From: Verrucomicrobiota bacterium
GTDB lineage: Bacteria > Verrucomicrobiota > Verrucomicrobiia > Limisphaerales > J093
Assembly: GCA_022710935.1 (NCBI GenBank)
Contig: JAKLFY010000017.1
Location: 1 to 64,000, forward strand
Length of the DNA: 64,000 nucleotides
Reading direction: 5' to 3'
The notes below the pieces were generated by a model. That model saw nothing but the letters and a program-made list of their open reading frames with translations, made no database searches and was not told the origin of the DNA. This document shows positions 49,357 through 58,258 of the stretch, one piece after another. Both the position numbers and the translations under genes were made by a program. Numbering within the stretch: the first letter of the stretch is position 1; each line of letters starts with the position of its first letter.

Positions 49357-50826
49357 TTACCAGATACCCCAACGCCGGAACCACGGGCACACCGACCCAT
49401 CGGAGGCCAAGGGTGACAGGACCACTCTGTGAAAGCCCTTTTCACAATGCACCACCACGCAGCGATGCTTGCGCAGGCTGCGCAGCTCGTGCGACGGGAT
49501 CTTGTGCGCTTCATCCTCGATCACTGTGCGCGAGCGGCCCTGACGGTTGTAGGTCCAACTGGTCTTGCGCCGCTTCCGTTTGCCCAGGAAATCGGCGCTC
49601 GCTACCGCGTCGGCTTCGTCGGCGGCCTTGAAGATGATGCGGTTGCGCAGGTTGAGAGTCAGGACCCGCGCCTTGGCCTCTCCCAGCGGCGGCACGAAGG
49701 ATGTCGAGCTTTGTGTCGCCATGACCACGGCGCAGCGCGCCTCCCTCAGCCGGTCGATGGCGTTGTGGTCGCTCAGCCCATCGCGCGCGTCGGTGACGAA
49801 TTGCTGCGCCTCATCGGCCCAGAGGACAACCAAGTTGTCACGCTGGCGCGCTTCGCTCGACCGGTCGAAGCGCCGGAAGGCGTGGATGTAGAAGAGCGTC
49901 TTGAGAAATGTCCCCACGTACCGACGCTCGGTGGCAAACTGCTGGGGGATGGCCAGGCAGATGATCTTGCCCTGGTCGATGTCCGACATCGCGAAGGTGC
50001 TGTCGCGACAGAATAGTTCGGCGATGGCGGGCTGGAGGAACGGTTGCAGGTAATTGGCGACGGTCGATTGCACCCCGCCCCATTGTTCGGGCGGCTGATT
50101 GACGTAGCTGTGGCGGAAGTGGGCGGCCAGCGCCTGCGCCGTCGGCGTCCTGAGCTTGTCCAAATCACTCAACGCCTGCTGCAAATCCTCCTGGTTGACC
50201 AGCAGATGGCAGGCGTTCTCCAGGCTCACTTCGCATCGCAAGACCTGGAGGGCATCCAGCGCCCGGGCGATGTGGTCGTGCGCCTGCTTCTGGAAGAACG
50301 ACTGGTCGCGGTTCTGCCCCAGCGCGACGGCGGTGTCGACGACGATCTTGCCGTACGTTTCGGCCGGGATGCTGCGGTCTCCTACCAGATTGAAACGGTG
50401 TGTCGGTCGCTCCGCGTCGTTGCCTGGCACGCGCAGCAGCAGCACATCGTCGGCGCGGCCGAACTTCCGTGCCATTGCCAGCAGTGTTTCGTGGTAGATG
50501 CCTTTGTCGTCGATACACAAGCCCCCCCAGTTGGGAGCGTTCTTGAAGACCTGCCAAAGCAGTTGGTTGATGCCCGAGAGGGTCTTGCCGCTGCCGGTGT
50601 CGCCGCTGATCAGCCACCCCCGGCAGAAATCCTCAACGGTCCACCGCAGCCCGCCCAGGCGCACGATTCGGCTGCTCCGCCCGCGTGCTTTGCCGAGCAA
50701 CGACCAAGCCCCTACTGCCAAGGCCACGCCACTGACCACCAATTCCGCCGGAGCTTCAGCCCAAAACTGTGCCACGCCGACGCCCATCAATGCTCCAGCT
50801 ACGAGACACCAACGGGTCATCATCAT
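49357..50826 (-). CDS. Type IV coupling protein (TraD/TraG/VirD4-like)
   Basis: 489 residues. Two hydrophobic segments at about 5-22 and 28-46 form the membrane anchor. Walker A GDTGSGKT is at 75-82 and Walker B LVVLWADEAQQF near 347. The segment VMATQSSTS is near 383. It links the relaxase-DNA complex to the secretion channel. Its ATG overlaps the stop of the upstream AAA gene (ATGA); three Met codons stand in a row at 50826-50818. It is shorter than VirD4, lacking most of the all-alpha domain, but the core is intact. Confidence 0.87.
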   Translation of the reverse strand: MMMTRWCLVAGALMGVGVAQFWAEAPAELVVSGVALAVGAWSLLGKARGRSSRIVRLGGLRWTVEDFCRGWLISGDTGSGKTLSGINQLLWQVFKNAPNWGGLCIDDKGIYHETLLAMARKFGRADDVLLLRVPGNDAERPTHRFNLVGDRSIPAETYGKIVVDTAVALGQNRDQSFFQKQAHDHIARALDALQVLRCEVSLENACHLLVNQEDLQQALSDLDKLRTPTAQALAAHFRHSYVNQPPEQWGGVQSTVANYLQPFLQPAIAELFCRDSTFAMSDIDQGKIICLAIPQQFATERRYVGTFLKTLFYIHAFRRFDRSSEARQRDNLVVLWADEAQQFVTDARDGLSDHNAIDRLREARCAVVMATQSSTSFVPPLGEAKARVLTLNLRNRIIFKAADEADAVASADFLGKRKRRKTSWTYNRQGRSRTVIEDEAHKIPSHELRSLRKHRCVVVHCEKGFHRVVLSPLASDGSVCPWFRRWGIW

Positions 50827-51719
50827 GGCTGCCGCCCTTCCGTCCCACGCGTAGCCGGTTCGAGGACCAAGGCCTTGCCGGTGGGATCGACGCTCAGAAC
50901 TCCGTGGCCTCTGCCACCCTCCGTGAGACTCTTTACGACGGCTTCGCCAACCAATCGCTCGATCGCCCGCCGCAGGGGACGCGCGCCGTAGCGCCGGTCG
51001 AACCCTACCCGCATACAGCACTCGACAACCCCGGGGCCGACGCTGATCCGGTAGCCCTTCTCCCCGAGCGAGGCGACGAACGATTCCAGATGCAGGTGGG
51101 CGATGTCGATCTGCGTGTCGTAGCCCAGGGGGCCGAACAGCAGCACTTCGTCGAACCGGTTGACGATTTCCGGGCGCAAGACCTGCTCAGCTTCGCGCCT
51201 CACGTGCCGCTGGACGGTTGCCTGAGTCGAGTGTCGCAGGTCGAGCAGGTCGCCCGTGGCGATGTTGGACGTGCACACGATGAAGAACCGGCTCAGGTCG
51301 CAGCGCTCGCCCAAGGCCAGCGAGACGTGCCCAGGTTCGAGTATCTGTAACAACAGATCGAGAATCTTCGGGTGGGCCTTCTCGATCTCGTCCAGGAGCA
51401 GCAGCCCCTCGTCGGCGTGGCGGCAGATATCCCCCAGCCGTCCGCGATCGCGGTTGCGGTTGCCCAGGAGCACGTCCAGCGATTCAGGCCGCTGAAACTC
51501 GCTCATGTCCAGCCGCCAGGGATCGCGTCCGAAAACCGCTTTGCTCAACGTCAAGGCTGTTTCCGTCTTGCCCACCCCGGTGGGCCCCAGGAGCAGAAAG
51601 CGCGGCGCACGGAGCGTGAGCTTCCGTGCTGCACGCATGGCCGCCGAACTGATCGCCGCCAATGCCGCCTCCTGGCCCCGAATGACCGCGCTCAGCCGCG
51701 CAAGAATCGAAGTGTTCAT
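50823..51719 (-). CDS. ClpB/ClpX-like AAA+ (AAA_2) protein coupled to the T4CP
   Basis: 298 residues, a single Clp C-terminal-type ATPase module. Walker A is GPTGVGKT near 45-52, Walker B GLLLLDEIEKAHP near 104-116, sensor 1 FIVCTSN near 146, and the RRYGARPLRRAIERLV sensor-2/D2-small domain near 248-263. It lacks the N-domain and first ATPase of ClpB. Start-stop overlap with the coupling protein indicates a joint role, perhaps unfolding proteins for export or disassembling the relaxosome. The start at 51719 is chosen at MNTSILARLSAVIRGQEAAL. Clp-like ATPases beside a T4CP are not part of the standard VirB set. Confidence 0.83.
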   Translation of the reverse strand: MNTSILARLSAVIRGQEAALAAISSAAMRAARKLTLRAPRFLLLGPTGVGKTETALTLSKAVFGRDPWRLDMSEFQRPESLDVLLGNRNRDRGRLGDICRHADEGLLLLDEIEKAHPKILDLLLQILEPGHVSLALGERCDLSRFFIVCTSNIATGDLLDLRHSTQATVQRHVRREAEQVLRPEIVNRFDEVLLFGPLGYDTQIDIAHLHLESFVASLGEKGYRISVGPGVVECCMRVGFDRRYGARPLRRAIERLVGEAVVKSLTEGGRGHGVLSVDPTGKALVLEPATRGTEGRQP

Positions 51720-51984
51720 GCAAAGGACAAGACAGAAGACTCCCCGGTGCGGATAGCACGGGTGCTTCTTCCCTAGATTACATCGGGCGACGATCGATTT
51801 CGTTGCGTGGAGTGGCGTCGATAAAGTTTGCCCGCCTCCATGCAAGGGGCTACGCTTCTACGCTCGAACGGTGCACTCAATGCGGCGGCCCCAAGCGGCC
51901 GGTGGTGTCCCCTTCTGTCGGGCGGCACAGATCTGAATTTCGCCTTGGGCGCTACGGGTCGCGCGGTTTTGAACGGGCATTGCT

Positions 51985-53223
51985 ATGAAGAACAACGACG
52001 CTCTAACACTGGAGCAACACCAGGCATGCGCCGTGGCGTTCCTGCTCGCCGAACGAAAACTTGGCCAAGCTAACGTCGCCGAACTGCTTCGGCTCAGCCA
52101 AGCCACGATCTCCCGGCGGGTAATCCTGGCCAAGAAGATGGGCGTCCTCGAGGAGAGCATCCGTTTCATCGCGCCACGGCCCGAGCTCGCCGAACAGCTT
52201 AGAGAGCGATGGGCTCAACCGTTCACTGCTTACGAGCGGCAAATCAAGGAACGCTACGGGACGGCCTTGCGCCAAGTTCGTGTCTTCCCCAGTCGCGCTA
52301 CCATTGAGAGCCGAGACGACTGGGATCATGCCGTCGTCACGTTTGGCGAGGCCGCAGCCCGGCACGTCCTCGAACTCGTTCGCCGGAGCCGGATCGTCGG
52401 CATCTCCTACGGACGGACGCAGAAAGCGATCGTGTCGGGCTTGCTCGGCCTGCTGAAACAGATACCGACAGATCGCCCGAAGAAGGCCAAGTTCATCCCC
52501 CTCTGGGGCAGCTTGCATGGTTCTCCCCGCCAGGACGTGCCGGACCCTCATCTTGGTGAGGTATTCACCAAACCAGAGGAGATCTCCCCCGATTTCATGG
52601 CCAAGGAACTCAACGAGGTGCTCGCTGGCGGCCCCCAGCACTATTGTCTGGAGGCAGTCCCCAGTTTCCTTCCTCCAGGGTTCTTCAAAGCGGATCGCGC
52701 AATGGCGCCCGTTCAGGGCACTGAGCTCGATCCCTCGGACCAGTCTCGCCGAAAGGCGATCCTCGATTTGTTCCAGCACCCCAAGATGAGCGAGCACAAG
52801 AGAATCTTCGGGGACCGCCCCAAACGGGGTGAAATCTACAAAGCCTCAGCGATGTTTGTGACCGCTGCCTCTCCTACGGATTTTTCCATCGGCCGCTTTT
52901 ATCACGCCCGGCTCATGGATTGGTTCGATCTGGGCGAGCGGCAGATGCGCGAGCATTTCCTTGGCGACCTCGGGTTGGTCCTCCTTGGCAAGGGCACCAA
53001 GGGCGAGCGGTTGGCGGCACGCCTGGACCATCTGTCGCTCTGCCTGCAGCGCAAGCACTTGGCCGACTGCGCCGAACGCGCCCGCAAAACTGGCCATCCC
53101 GGCGTAGTTGCGTTCGCCGTGGGGAAAGCACGCGCGCTCATGTTACACGAGTGCATCCAGCAACGCCTAGTCAACGAAGCGGTCATCGACCCGCATTGCG
53201 CGGCGGCCCTTTGCCATTTGTAG
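51985..53223 (+). CDS. SorC/DeoR-like transcriptional regulator
   Basis: 412 residues. The N-terminal HTH is LGQANVAELLRLSQATISRRVILAKKMGVL at 27-56. The rest resembles a SorC sugar-binding effector domain, with VGISYGRTQKAIV near 140 and LGDLGLVLLGKGTKGERL near 330. SorC proteins are usually about 320 residues, so the effector part has extra segments. It lies divergent from the coupling-protein operon and upstream of the VirB operon with its putative control region at 53503-53576; control of transfer in response to a small molecule is inferred. Confidence 0.6.
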   Translation: MKNNDALTLEQHQACAVAFLLAERKLGQANVAELLRLSQATISRRVILAKKMGVLEESIRFIAPRPELAEQLRERWAQPFTAYERQIKERYGTALRQVRVFPSRATIESRDDWDHAVVTFGEAAARHVLELVRRSRIVGISYGRTQKAIVSGLLGLLKQIPTDRPKKAKFIPLWGSLHGSPRQDVPDPHLGEVFTKPEEISPDFMAKELNEVLAGGPQHYCLEAVPSFLPPGFFKADRAMAPVQGTELDPSDQSRRKAILDLFQHPKMSEHKRIFGDRPKRGEIYKASAMFVTAASPTDFSIGRFYHARLMDWFDLGERQMREHFLGDLGLVLLGKGTKGERLAARLDHLSLCLQRKHLADCAERARKTGHPGVVAFAVGKARALMLHECIQQRLVNEAVIDPHCAAALCHL

Positions 53224-53435
53224 CACTCTTCCCTCCCCTGGTCGCGGGGAAACAGGGATGACTGTTTTGGGGAAGCCCGGCACAGTCACCGGAAGCCGAT
53301 TATTGCCTTCTGACAAACCTCCGCGCCGCTTGCGCCTTCTGTCAGCGCGGTCGCGGCGTAAATCCACTTGAGGCGGGCTGGCGTTCCCGGCTGCACGACC
53401 AAATGCAGGGGGTTACGCCTTGCGGCGACCAGCCC

Positions 53436-53463
53436 GCCGTTTGCATACAGGAATGCAAACGGC
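53436..53463. terminator. 11-bp perfect hairpin downstream of the SorC-like gene
   Basis: GCCGTTTGCAT (53436-53446) pairs with ATGCAAACGGC (53453-53463) around a six-base loop. It lacks a good T-tract, so termination is possible but unproven; it may instead be an operator. The rest of 53224-53774 contains no gene. Confidence 0.4.
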
Positions 53464-53502
53464 CCCTAAATAGCACGGTCTGGCAGAGCTTGTCCAGCGC
53501 TG

Positions 53503-53537
53503 ATGAATACAACACTCTGCTTTGTGAATGAATACAA
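53503..53537. promoter_or_regulatory. Direct repeats upstream of the transfer-operon promoter
   Basis: ATGAATACAA occurs at 53503-53512 and 53528-53537, 25 bp apart, in a short AT-rich stretch just upstream of the -35 box at 53549. The arrangement suits an activator binding two turns apart, possibly the SorC-like protein. Confidence 0.5.
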
Positions 53538-53548
53538 TCATCTTTTAC

Positions 53549-53576
53549 TTGACAATCAAATTCACACCCTTATTTT
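53549..53576 (+). promoter_or_regulatory. Sigma-70-type promoter for the transfer operon
   Basis: TTGACA at 53549-53554 and TATTTT at 53571-53576 are separated by 16 bp in the most AT-rich DNA of the region. It points toward the sigma-like gene and VirB2-VirB10. Confidence 0.6.
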
Positions 53577-53774
53577 GCCGCCAGCCGGCGGGGCGTCCTT
53601 GGGCCGCCCACAGGCGCCGGTCCAGTGCTAGAGCCGAAACGAGAAGACCAACTCGATGAGGCCGCGACGCGGATCAAACCTGATCGCACCTGGGCGCGGG
53701 GCCCTCCATGGGTTTCTCGCCCAGCGTGGCCGTCGTTCTGGCGCACCCTGCACGCTCCCATCCCCCAGAGTCCT

Positions 53775-54377
53775 ATGAAACCGGACGAAACCTCACAAAC
53801 CGCAGCCCCCTCCTCTGCCTGCCCAGCCCCCACCCAAGATGACCGGGTGAAAGCCTATTTCGCTAGCTACCGTTACGGACTGTCCAAATGCCGCTTCTCG
53901 CCGCATGCGGTTGATGTGGCTCTTGACGGGTATGTGCGCGCCAACACGAGTTGGCAGCCCCGAAGTCCATATGCGTATTGGGCGCACAAGAACTCGGAGT
54001 GGGCCGTGGACGGGGAGATCCGGAACCGCTGCCGGCACCATGAATTAGCAATTCAGCACTGCGAGGTGATTTGTGAGCTGCTGTTCCCCTCCGTTGACCG
54101 GCGGTTCACCACGCAGCACTATCGCCTGCTCCGCCAAGCTCTGCGGCGCTTGCCCTATTACCAGCGAAAGGCCATCTGGCTGCACTTGGCCAAGGGCGCT
54201 AAAGTCGTGGGGCTCGCTAAGCGGCTCAGACGGCGCGCTAATACGTTGCGCTCCGACATCTGGCGCGGCCTCCAAACGCTGCGTGAGGAGCTCGCAAAGC
54301 TGCCCGAGTTTGAGGGCTATCTTCCAAGTACGATGGAGCGTTTGCCGCGCCGGTCCGATTCTCATCTGAGCCTATGA
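53775..54377 (+). CDS. Sigma-factor-like HTH protein heading the VirB operon
   Basis: 200 residues. The C-terminal segment LRQALRRLPYYQRKAIWLHLAKGAKVVGLAKRLRRRANTLRSDIWRGLQTLREEL resembles sigma-70 region 4 (ECF type), and an upstream helical segment could be a degenerate region 2. It may be a transfer-specific sigma factor or just an HTH regulator. The ATG at 53775 is chosen to skip a Pro-rich leader; an open frame begins at 53625. It is first in line after the promoter at 53549. Confidence 0.5.
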   Translation: MKPDETSQTAAPSSACPAPTQDDRVKAYFASYRYGLSKCRFSPHAVDVALDGYVRANTSWQPRSPYAYWAHKNSEWAVDGEIRNRCRHHELAIQHCEVICELLFPSVDRRFTTQHYRLLRQALRRLPYYQRKAIWLHLAKGAKVVGLAKRLRRRANTLRSDIWRGLQTLREELAKLPEFEGYLPSTMERLPRRSDSHLSL

Positions 54378-54629
54378 ATTCGATCCCACCGAGCATTCCG
54401 GGTCGCGTCCTGTCTTCGGCTCTCGCGTGCCTCTCTTACTGCCCGCGCGACGCCGTCCCGCTGCCCGTCGCCACCCAGATTGGCCCCACGCCGCTTGTCG
54501 TTGCGATCCCCTCGGTTGGCAGAGTTTCGCCGCGCCGTATCAGACGCCCGCGAATCTGCCAGCCTCTTGCGCTGGCTGCGACGAATTCCTGCAACACTTC
54601 GCGCCCTCAACCGACGATCCTTCAAACCT

Positions 54630-54896
54630 ATGAATGCAATCGCAGTCAGAATTCCAGTTGTCCTCGCCCAAGCATCGGTCGATAGTCTTAGAGCCCAGAT
54701 CCAGGATGTTCTCAACATCGTGATGATCTTTGGGTTCGTCTACGGAACGATCCTCATCATATCAGGGGCGAGGCAAATTCGTCACGGAGACTACGCCAGT
54801 GGATTAGAAGCGATTATAGCTGGCCTACTGATCGCCGCAGCGCCAGTGATCATGCGCATCCTCTTCGCCACCATGGGCAACAGCACCAGCCTCTAG
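54630..54896 (+). CDS. VirB2/TrbC-like pilin
   Basis: 88 residues. A signal-like N-terminus ends near VVLAQA, then come two hydrophobic helices, VLNIVMIFGFVYGTILIISG and LEAIIAGLLIAAAPVIMRIL, separated by a short polar loop. This is the size and layout of VirB2/TrbC pilins, and it precedes a VirB3-like gene. The ATG at 54630 is chosen because it starts the signal sequence; the open frame upstream is Arg-rich and implausible. Confidence 0.78.
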   Translation: MNAIAVRIPVVLAQASVDSLRAQIQDVLNIVMIFGFVYGTILIISGARQIRHGDYASGLEAIIAGLLIAAAPVIMRILFATMGNSTSL

Positions 54897-55138
54897 GAAC
54901 TCAAGCGGGAGACAGCAGAGGTAACGCCTCCCGCGATAAAACGTCGCAGCGACCCTAGGTATTCAACATGAAATGCGGTTACCGTAGCTTGCGAATGTTC
55001 CGGCGAGTGCCAAGCGCCTCGCTACACTCAGTGTGTATCAAATCAAAGCGAGTGATCTCGAAACGTCCGTCCAGGCGTCGTCGTTGCGCGACTGGAACTA
55101 ACTCAATCGATGCCGCTCCGTAGCTCGCCTCCCATCTT

Positions 55139-55555
55139 ATGGTAGAGTCCAATCTACGTCTCACCGACACGAACAGTGCCACGGACAGCGATGGCCGGGT
55201 GTGGGGTATTGAGGCACCGCTTTTCAGTCTGGTGCTGTGCGCGGCGTTTCTATCGATCGCGCTCTGGCTTGCGCTCTGGAACCGGACGGGGATGTCGGCC
55301 ACGTCAACCATAGCTGTCGGCGCGATTCCGGTCATTGTGACGCTTGCCTATGTCCTGTTCAAGCAGTCCCGCCCACCGGGGTACGACGTCGACTTAGTCG
55401 AGTATTGGCTGTCCGGCCAGGCCTTTGGCCCCAGGGACCAGCAACCCAACTCCGACGACTCGGACGGGCCTTCCATTCTGCCGACGCTCGCACGCATGAG
55501 CGAACCCTCGGCCAGTGTCGCGAAGGTGCAACCACCAAAGCCTGCGGGCTCCTAA
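55139..55555 (+). CDS. VirB3/TrbD-like membrane protein
   Basis: 138 residues. The VirB3-like start of the fold GIEAPLFSLVLCAAFLSIALWLALW is followed by a second helix, TIAVGAIPVIVTLAYVLFKQ, and a polar tail. The position between the pilin and VirB4 supports the call. It is longer than typical VirB3 (about 100 residues) because of an N-terminal 25-residue polar leader and a Pro/Ser-rich tail. Confidence 0.72.
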   Translation: MVESNLRLTDTNSATDSDGRVWGIEAPLFSLVLCAAFLSIALWLALWNRTGMSATSTIAVGAIPVIVTLAYVLFKQSRPPGYDVDLVEYWLSGQAFGPRDQQPNSDDSDGPSILPTLARMSEPSASVAKVQPPKPAGS

Positions 55556-55559
55556 TCTC

Positions 55560-56939
55560 ATGATCGTCACCGCTCCCAACGGCTGCTTCTCAGACGATTC
55601 GCTCGTACTCACCGGTGGCGACGCCACGGTGGTTGCACGAGGCTTTGAGTGCGTGCTGCCCGACTTCTCGCAAGCCTCTTCCTCGGTCCTTAACACCCTC
55701 CAGGATCAGGTGCGCCTGGCCTTGCGCAGCCTGCCCGAGCACCAACGGCTTCAGATTCAGTGGTTCTGTGACCCCGACTACGGCGCCTATCTTGACCGTT
55801 ATGAGCGAGAGTCGGAGCGGACTGTCAACGCCTGGGTCTGCCAGTGCCGGAGCGAACGCGTGGAGCGGTACCGCGCCCTGATGCGCACGGGCCAGTTGCG
55901 GCGTCAACGCCTGGTTCTATTTGTTACCCAGAGACTGATCGATCCTCCACTGCTATCGACACGCCGGAATGTTCTGATCAAACACCTCCACGGCGTGATC
56001 ACGCAGGTGGCCGAAGGGCTGTGCCTGACGGGGCGAACCACAGCCGATGCACTTTCAGGGCAGGGCATTCGGCTCACGCCTATGAGGGACGCTGATCACT
56101 ATCAGCTCTATGCGCGTTTGCTGAACCCCTCCCTCGATGACCGGCCCGATTATAACCCGCTGGCGACTTTCGCCCCCTCGCTCTCGCTGCACGACAATTG
56201 CTGGCTGGCCGAGGCCGTGGGGACGCGGACCGGATTCGAGCTCGACGGCTACAGTCATGCATTGCTAGTTTTGACGCGCTGGCCGCAGTCCACCTATCCC
56301 GGCATCCTCCATCGGTTGACCCGCCTGCACCAACTCCGGTTTCAAATCACCCTCAACGTCGAGCCGTTGCCGGTGATGGACGAAATCCAGAAGGAGGAGC
56401 GGCGCTATGCCCGACTTCAGGGCGAGTATAAAGCCGAGGGCCGGCCCAGCCTGGCAACCGTGCTGGAGAAAAAGGAACACAAGATCCACCAACTGATGAA
56501 GGGCTTCCTGCGCCCGTTCCGTGTGCAATTCATCGTGCGGGTTTGGGCACGTAATCCAGAGGAATTGACCCTGGCGATGGCGGGGCTCAAGCAGGCTATT
56601 AACGGCATGAACGGGGCCCAGTACTTTCAACCCGCGCTGCCTTCGACTACCCGCAAACTCTGGTTTCAAACCTGGCCGGGGTGGACGTGGGGCACGTGCC
56701 GCCGCTGGTACTTGTACGCTGAAGATACCTACCTTGCCGATTTGTTGCCCCTGACCAGCAGCGCTTGTGGCTACCTCGCTGAAGCCGAAGCCATCTATGA
56801 CGGACCGGAAGGCAGCCTTGTAGGCGTGAAAACGGCCTCCCAGCCCGGCCCGACGGGGGCCCCCCAACACGCGGTGATTTTCGGTGCCACCGGCTCCGGC
56901 AAATCGATGTTAATCGCCGACCTACTCACCCAAACGTAA
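55560..56939 (+). CDS. VirB4/TrbE-like ATPase, N-terminal part ending just after Walker A
   Basis: 459 residues. The N-terminal VirB4 domain is complete, and near its end FGATGSGKS (about 442-450) is the Walker A motif. The stop codon follows 9 codons later (ADLLTQT-stop). The rest of the ATPase is encoded by the next ORF, whose ATG overlaps this stop as TAATG. In ordinary VirB4 the sequence would run on as LLTQ-YYD-IIID, exactly what the two ORFs supply. So either the protein functions as two coupled chains, or a single-base deletion or sequencing error split the gene. The start at 55560 (MIVTAPNG) overlaps nothing. Confidence 0.82.
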   Translation: MIVTAPNGCFSDDSLVLTGGDATVVARGFECVLPDFSQASSSVLNTLQDQVRLALRSLPEHQRLQIQWFCDPDYGAYLDRYERESERTVNAWVCQCRSERVERYRALMRTGQLRRQRLVLFVTQRLIDPPLLSTRRNVLIKHLHGVITQVAEGLCLTGRTTADALSGQGIRLTPMRDADHYQLYARLLNPSLDDRPDYNPLATFAPSLSLHDNCWLAEAVGTRTGFELDGYSHALLVLTRWPQSTYPGILHRLTRLHQLRFQITLNVEPLPVMDEIQKEERRYARLQGEYKAEGRPSLATVLEKKEHKIHQLMKGFLRPFRVQFIVRVWARNPEELTLAMAGLKQAINGMNGAQYFQPALPSTTRKLWFQTWPGWTWGTCRRWYLYAEDTYLADLLPLTSSACGYLAEAEAIYDGPEGSLVGVKTASQPGPTGAPQHAVIFGATGSGKSMLIADLLTQT

Positions 56940-58258
56940 TGTACTACGACCTAACCATTATCATCGACCGCGGGCTCTCCTACGAAGCCTTGGTACGTCT
57001 GCTGCAGGCCAAAGCTGCACCGATTATCCTGCGGCCCAACGGCAACATCACTCTCAATCCCTTCGACACACAGGGCCTCCCCCTCACTTCGGAGTGTCTC
57101 GCCCGCATCGCAGCCCTCGCTGCTGAGATGAGCGGCTCGGCGCCTAATGAGACCGCCGCCCGTCTGCGCCGCGCCCTCTTCACCAAGGGCAGTCAACAAC
57201 TTTGCCACGACGTGTTTGAACAGTGGCAAAGGGAGCACCCGCAAGACCTCGACTCCGTCGCCCGTTTGGGCTGCATTCTCGAACGGCGCCGAGCGCAATC
57301 GCCCGAGGCAAACCTCTTGGATCTCTTCGTCGACTTTCGCGACTGGGCAAGCGACCACCCGGACGAAGCCGGTGCTCTCCTGCAAGAAATCACCGAAGCG
57401 GACCTCGTGAGAACCTTGAACGACCCGGGCACCCGTCGCCAAGTGCGCGATCTGGCTTTCGCACGGTTGAGCGCCCACGAACAGCCCACCCTGCGGATGC
57501 TCCAGGAATTGCTTCAGTTCGATGCCAGTTCGGCCGACCGGTCCCTGGCACACGAACTCGCACTGCTGCTACTGCCCTGGTGTGCCGACGGCAGTCACGG
57601 TCCACTCTTTGACGGTCCCACCAATATTGTCCTCGATACCCCGCTACTGTATTTCGAGTTGGGGCAAATCCCCGAGTCGGATACCGACTTCATGTCGGCG
57701 GCGAACTTTTTGGTCCAGGGCTGGGTTTGGCAACGTATCTACACTCTACCTCGCTCCCGCCGCAAACGCATGATCATCGAGGAAGCGGCGGCGTTCTTGG
57801 CCATGCCAGGCGCAGCGGACATTGTCCAGCGCGCCTACGAACAGGCCCGGAAATACAGCACCTGGATCGTTACCGTCTTTCAGCAGTATTCCCCGTTGCG
57901 CAACAACCCGATCCGAGCCGCCGTTCTGGGCAATAGTCAGCAATTCTTCATCCTCAAGCAAAACGATCCCGAAGACCTCCGGCAACTGGCGGCGGACCTG
58001 AACCTCTCCCAGACCGCGGTTGACGAAATCTTGCGCTACCCCAAACCCGAGCAGGCCGGCTACTCGGCATTCACCTACTTCCATCGCGATACCCCCCATC
58101 CGGTTTGCGCAACGGCCTTCCACCGGCCTTCACCCGAGATGGCGTATCTTACCACCACCACCGGAGCGCACGTTGAACAACGGCGAAAAGAACTCAAGGC
58201 CGGCCGACCCCTTTCTTTCTCATCCCCACCGAACTCTCAACAACACCAATCCGTATGA
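56939..58258 (+). CDS. VirB4/TrbE-like ATPase, C-terminal part
   Basis: 439 residues, beginning MYYDLTIIIDRGLSYEALVRLL, the strand that normally follows Walker A by a few residues in VirB4. The Walker B-like RKRMIIEEAAAFL is near 275, and the motif VTVFQQYSPLRNNP near 317 and QFFILKQNDPEDL near 340 are conserved VirB4 features. It energises pilus assembly and substrate transfer. The end overlaps the lipoprotein gene (ATGA). Without the preceding ORF it lacks Walker A, so it cannot be an active ATPase alone. Confidence 0.82.
   Translation: MYYDLTIIIDRGLSYEALVRLLQAKAAPIILRPNGNITLNPFDTQGLPLTSECLARIAALAAEMSGSAPNETAARLRRALFTKGSQQLCHDVFEQWQREHPQDLDSVARLGCILERRRAQSPEANLLDLFVDFRDWASDHPDEAGALLQEITEADLVRTLNDPGTRRQVRDLAFARLSAHEQPTLRMLQELLQFDASSADRSLAHELALLLLPWCADGSHGPLFDGPTNIVLDTPLLYFELGQIPESDTDFMSAANFLVQGWVWQRIYTLPRSRRKRMIIEEAAAFLAMPGAADIVQRAYEQARKYSTWIVTVFQQYSPLRNNPIRAAVLGNSQQFFILKQNDPEDLRQLAADLNLSQTAVDEILRYPKPEQAGYSAFTYFHRDTPHPVCATAFHRPSPEMAYLTTTTGAHVEQRRKELKAGRPLSFSSPPNSQQHQSV

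Noticed and set aside
54480-54629. Extended N-terminus of the VirB2-like pilin
   Set aside because: The Arg-rich leader lacks a signal peptide, whereas the ATG at 54630 begins a plausible one.
56925-56945. Programmed -1 frameshift joining the VirB4 halves
   Set aside because: CCCAAAC is present but not in the X XXY YYZ phase of the first ORF; coupling through TAATG or a base error is simpler.
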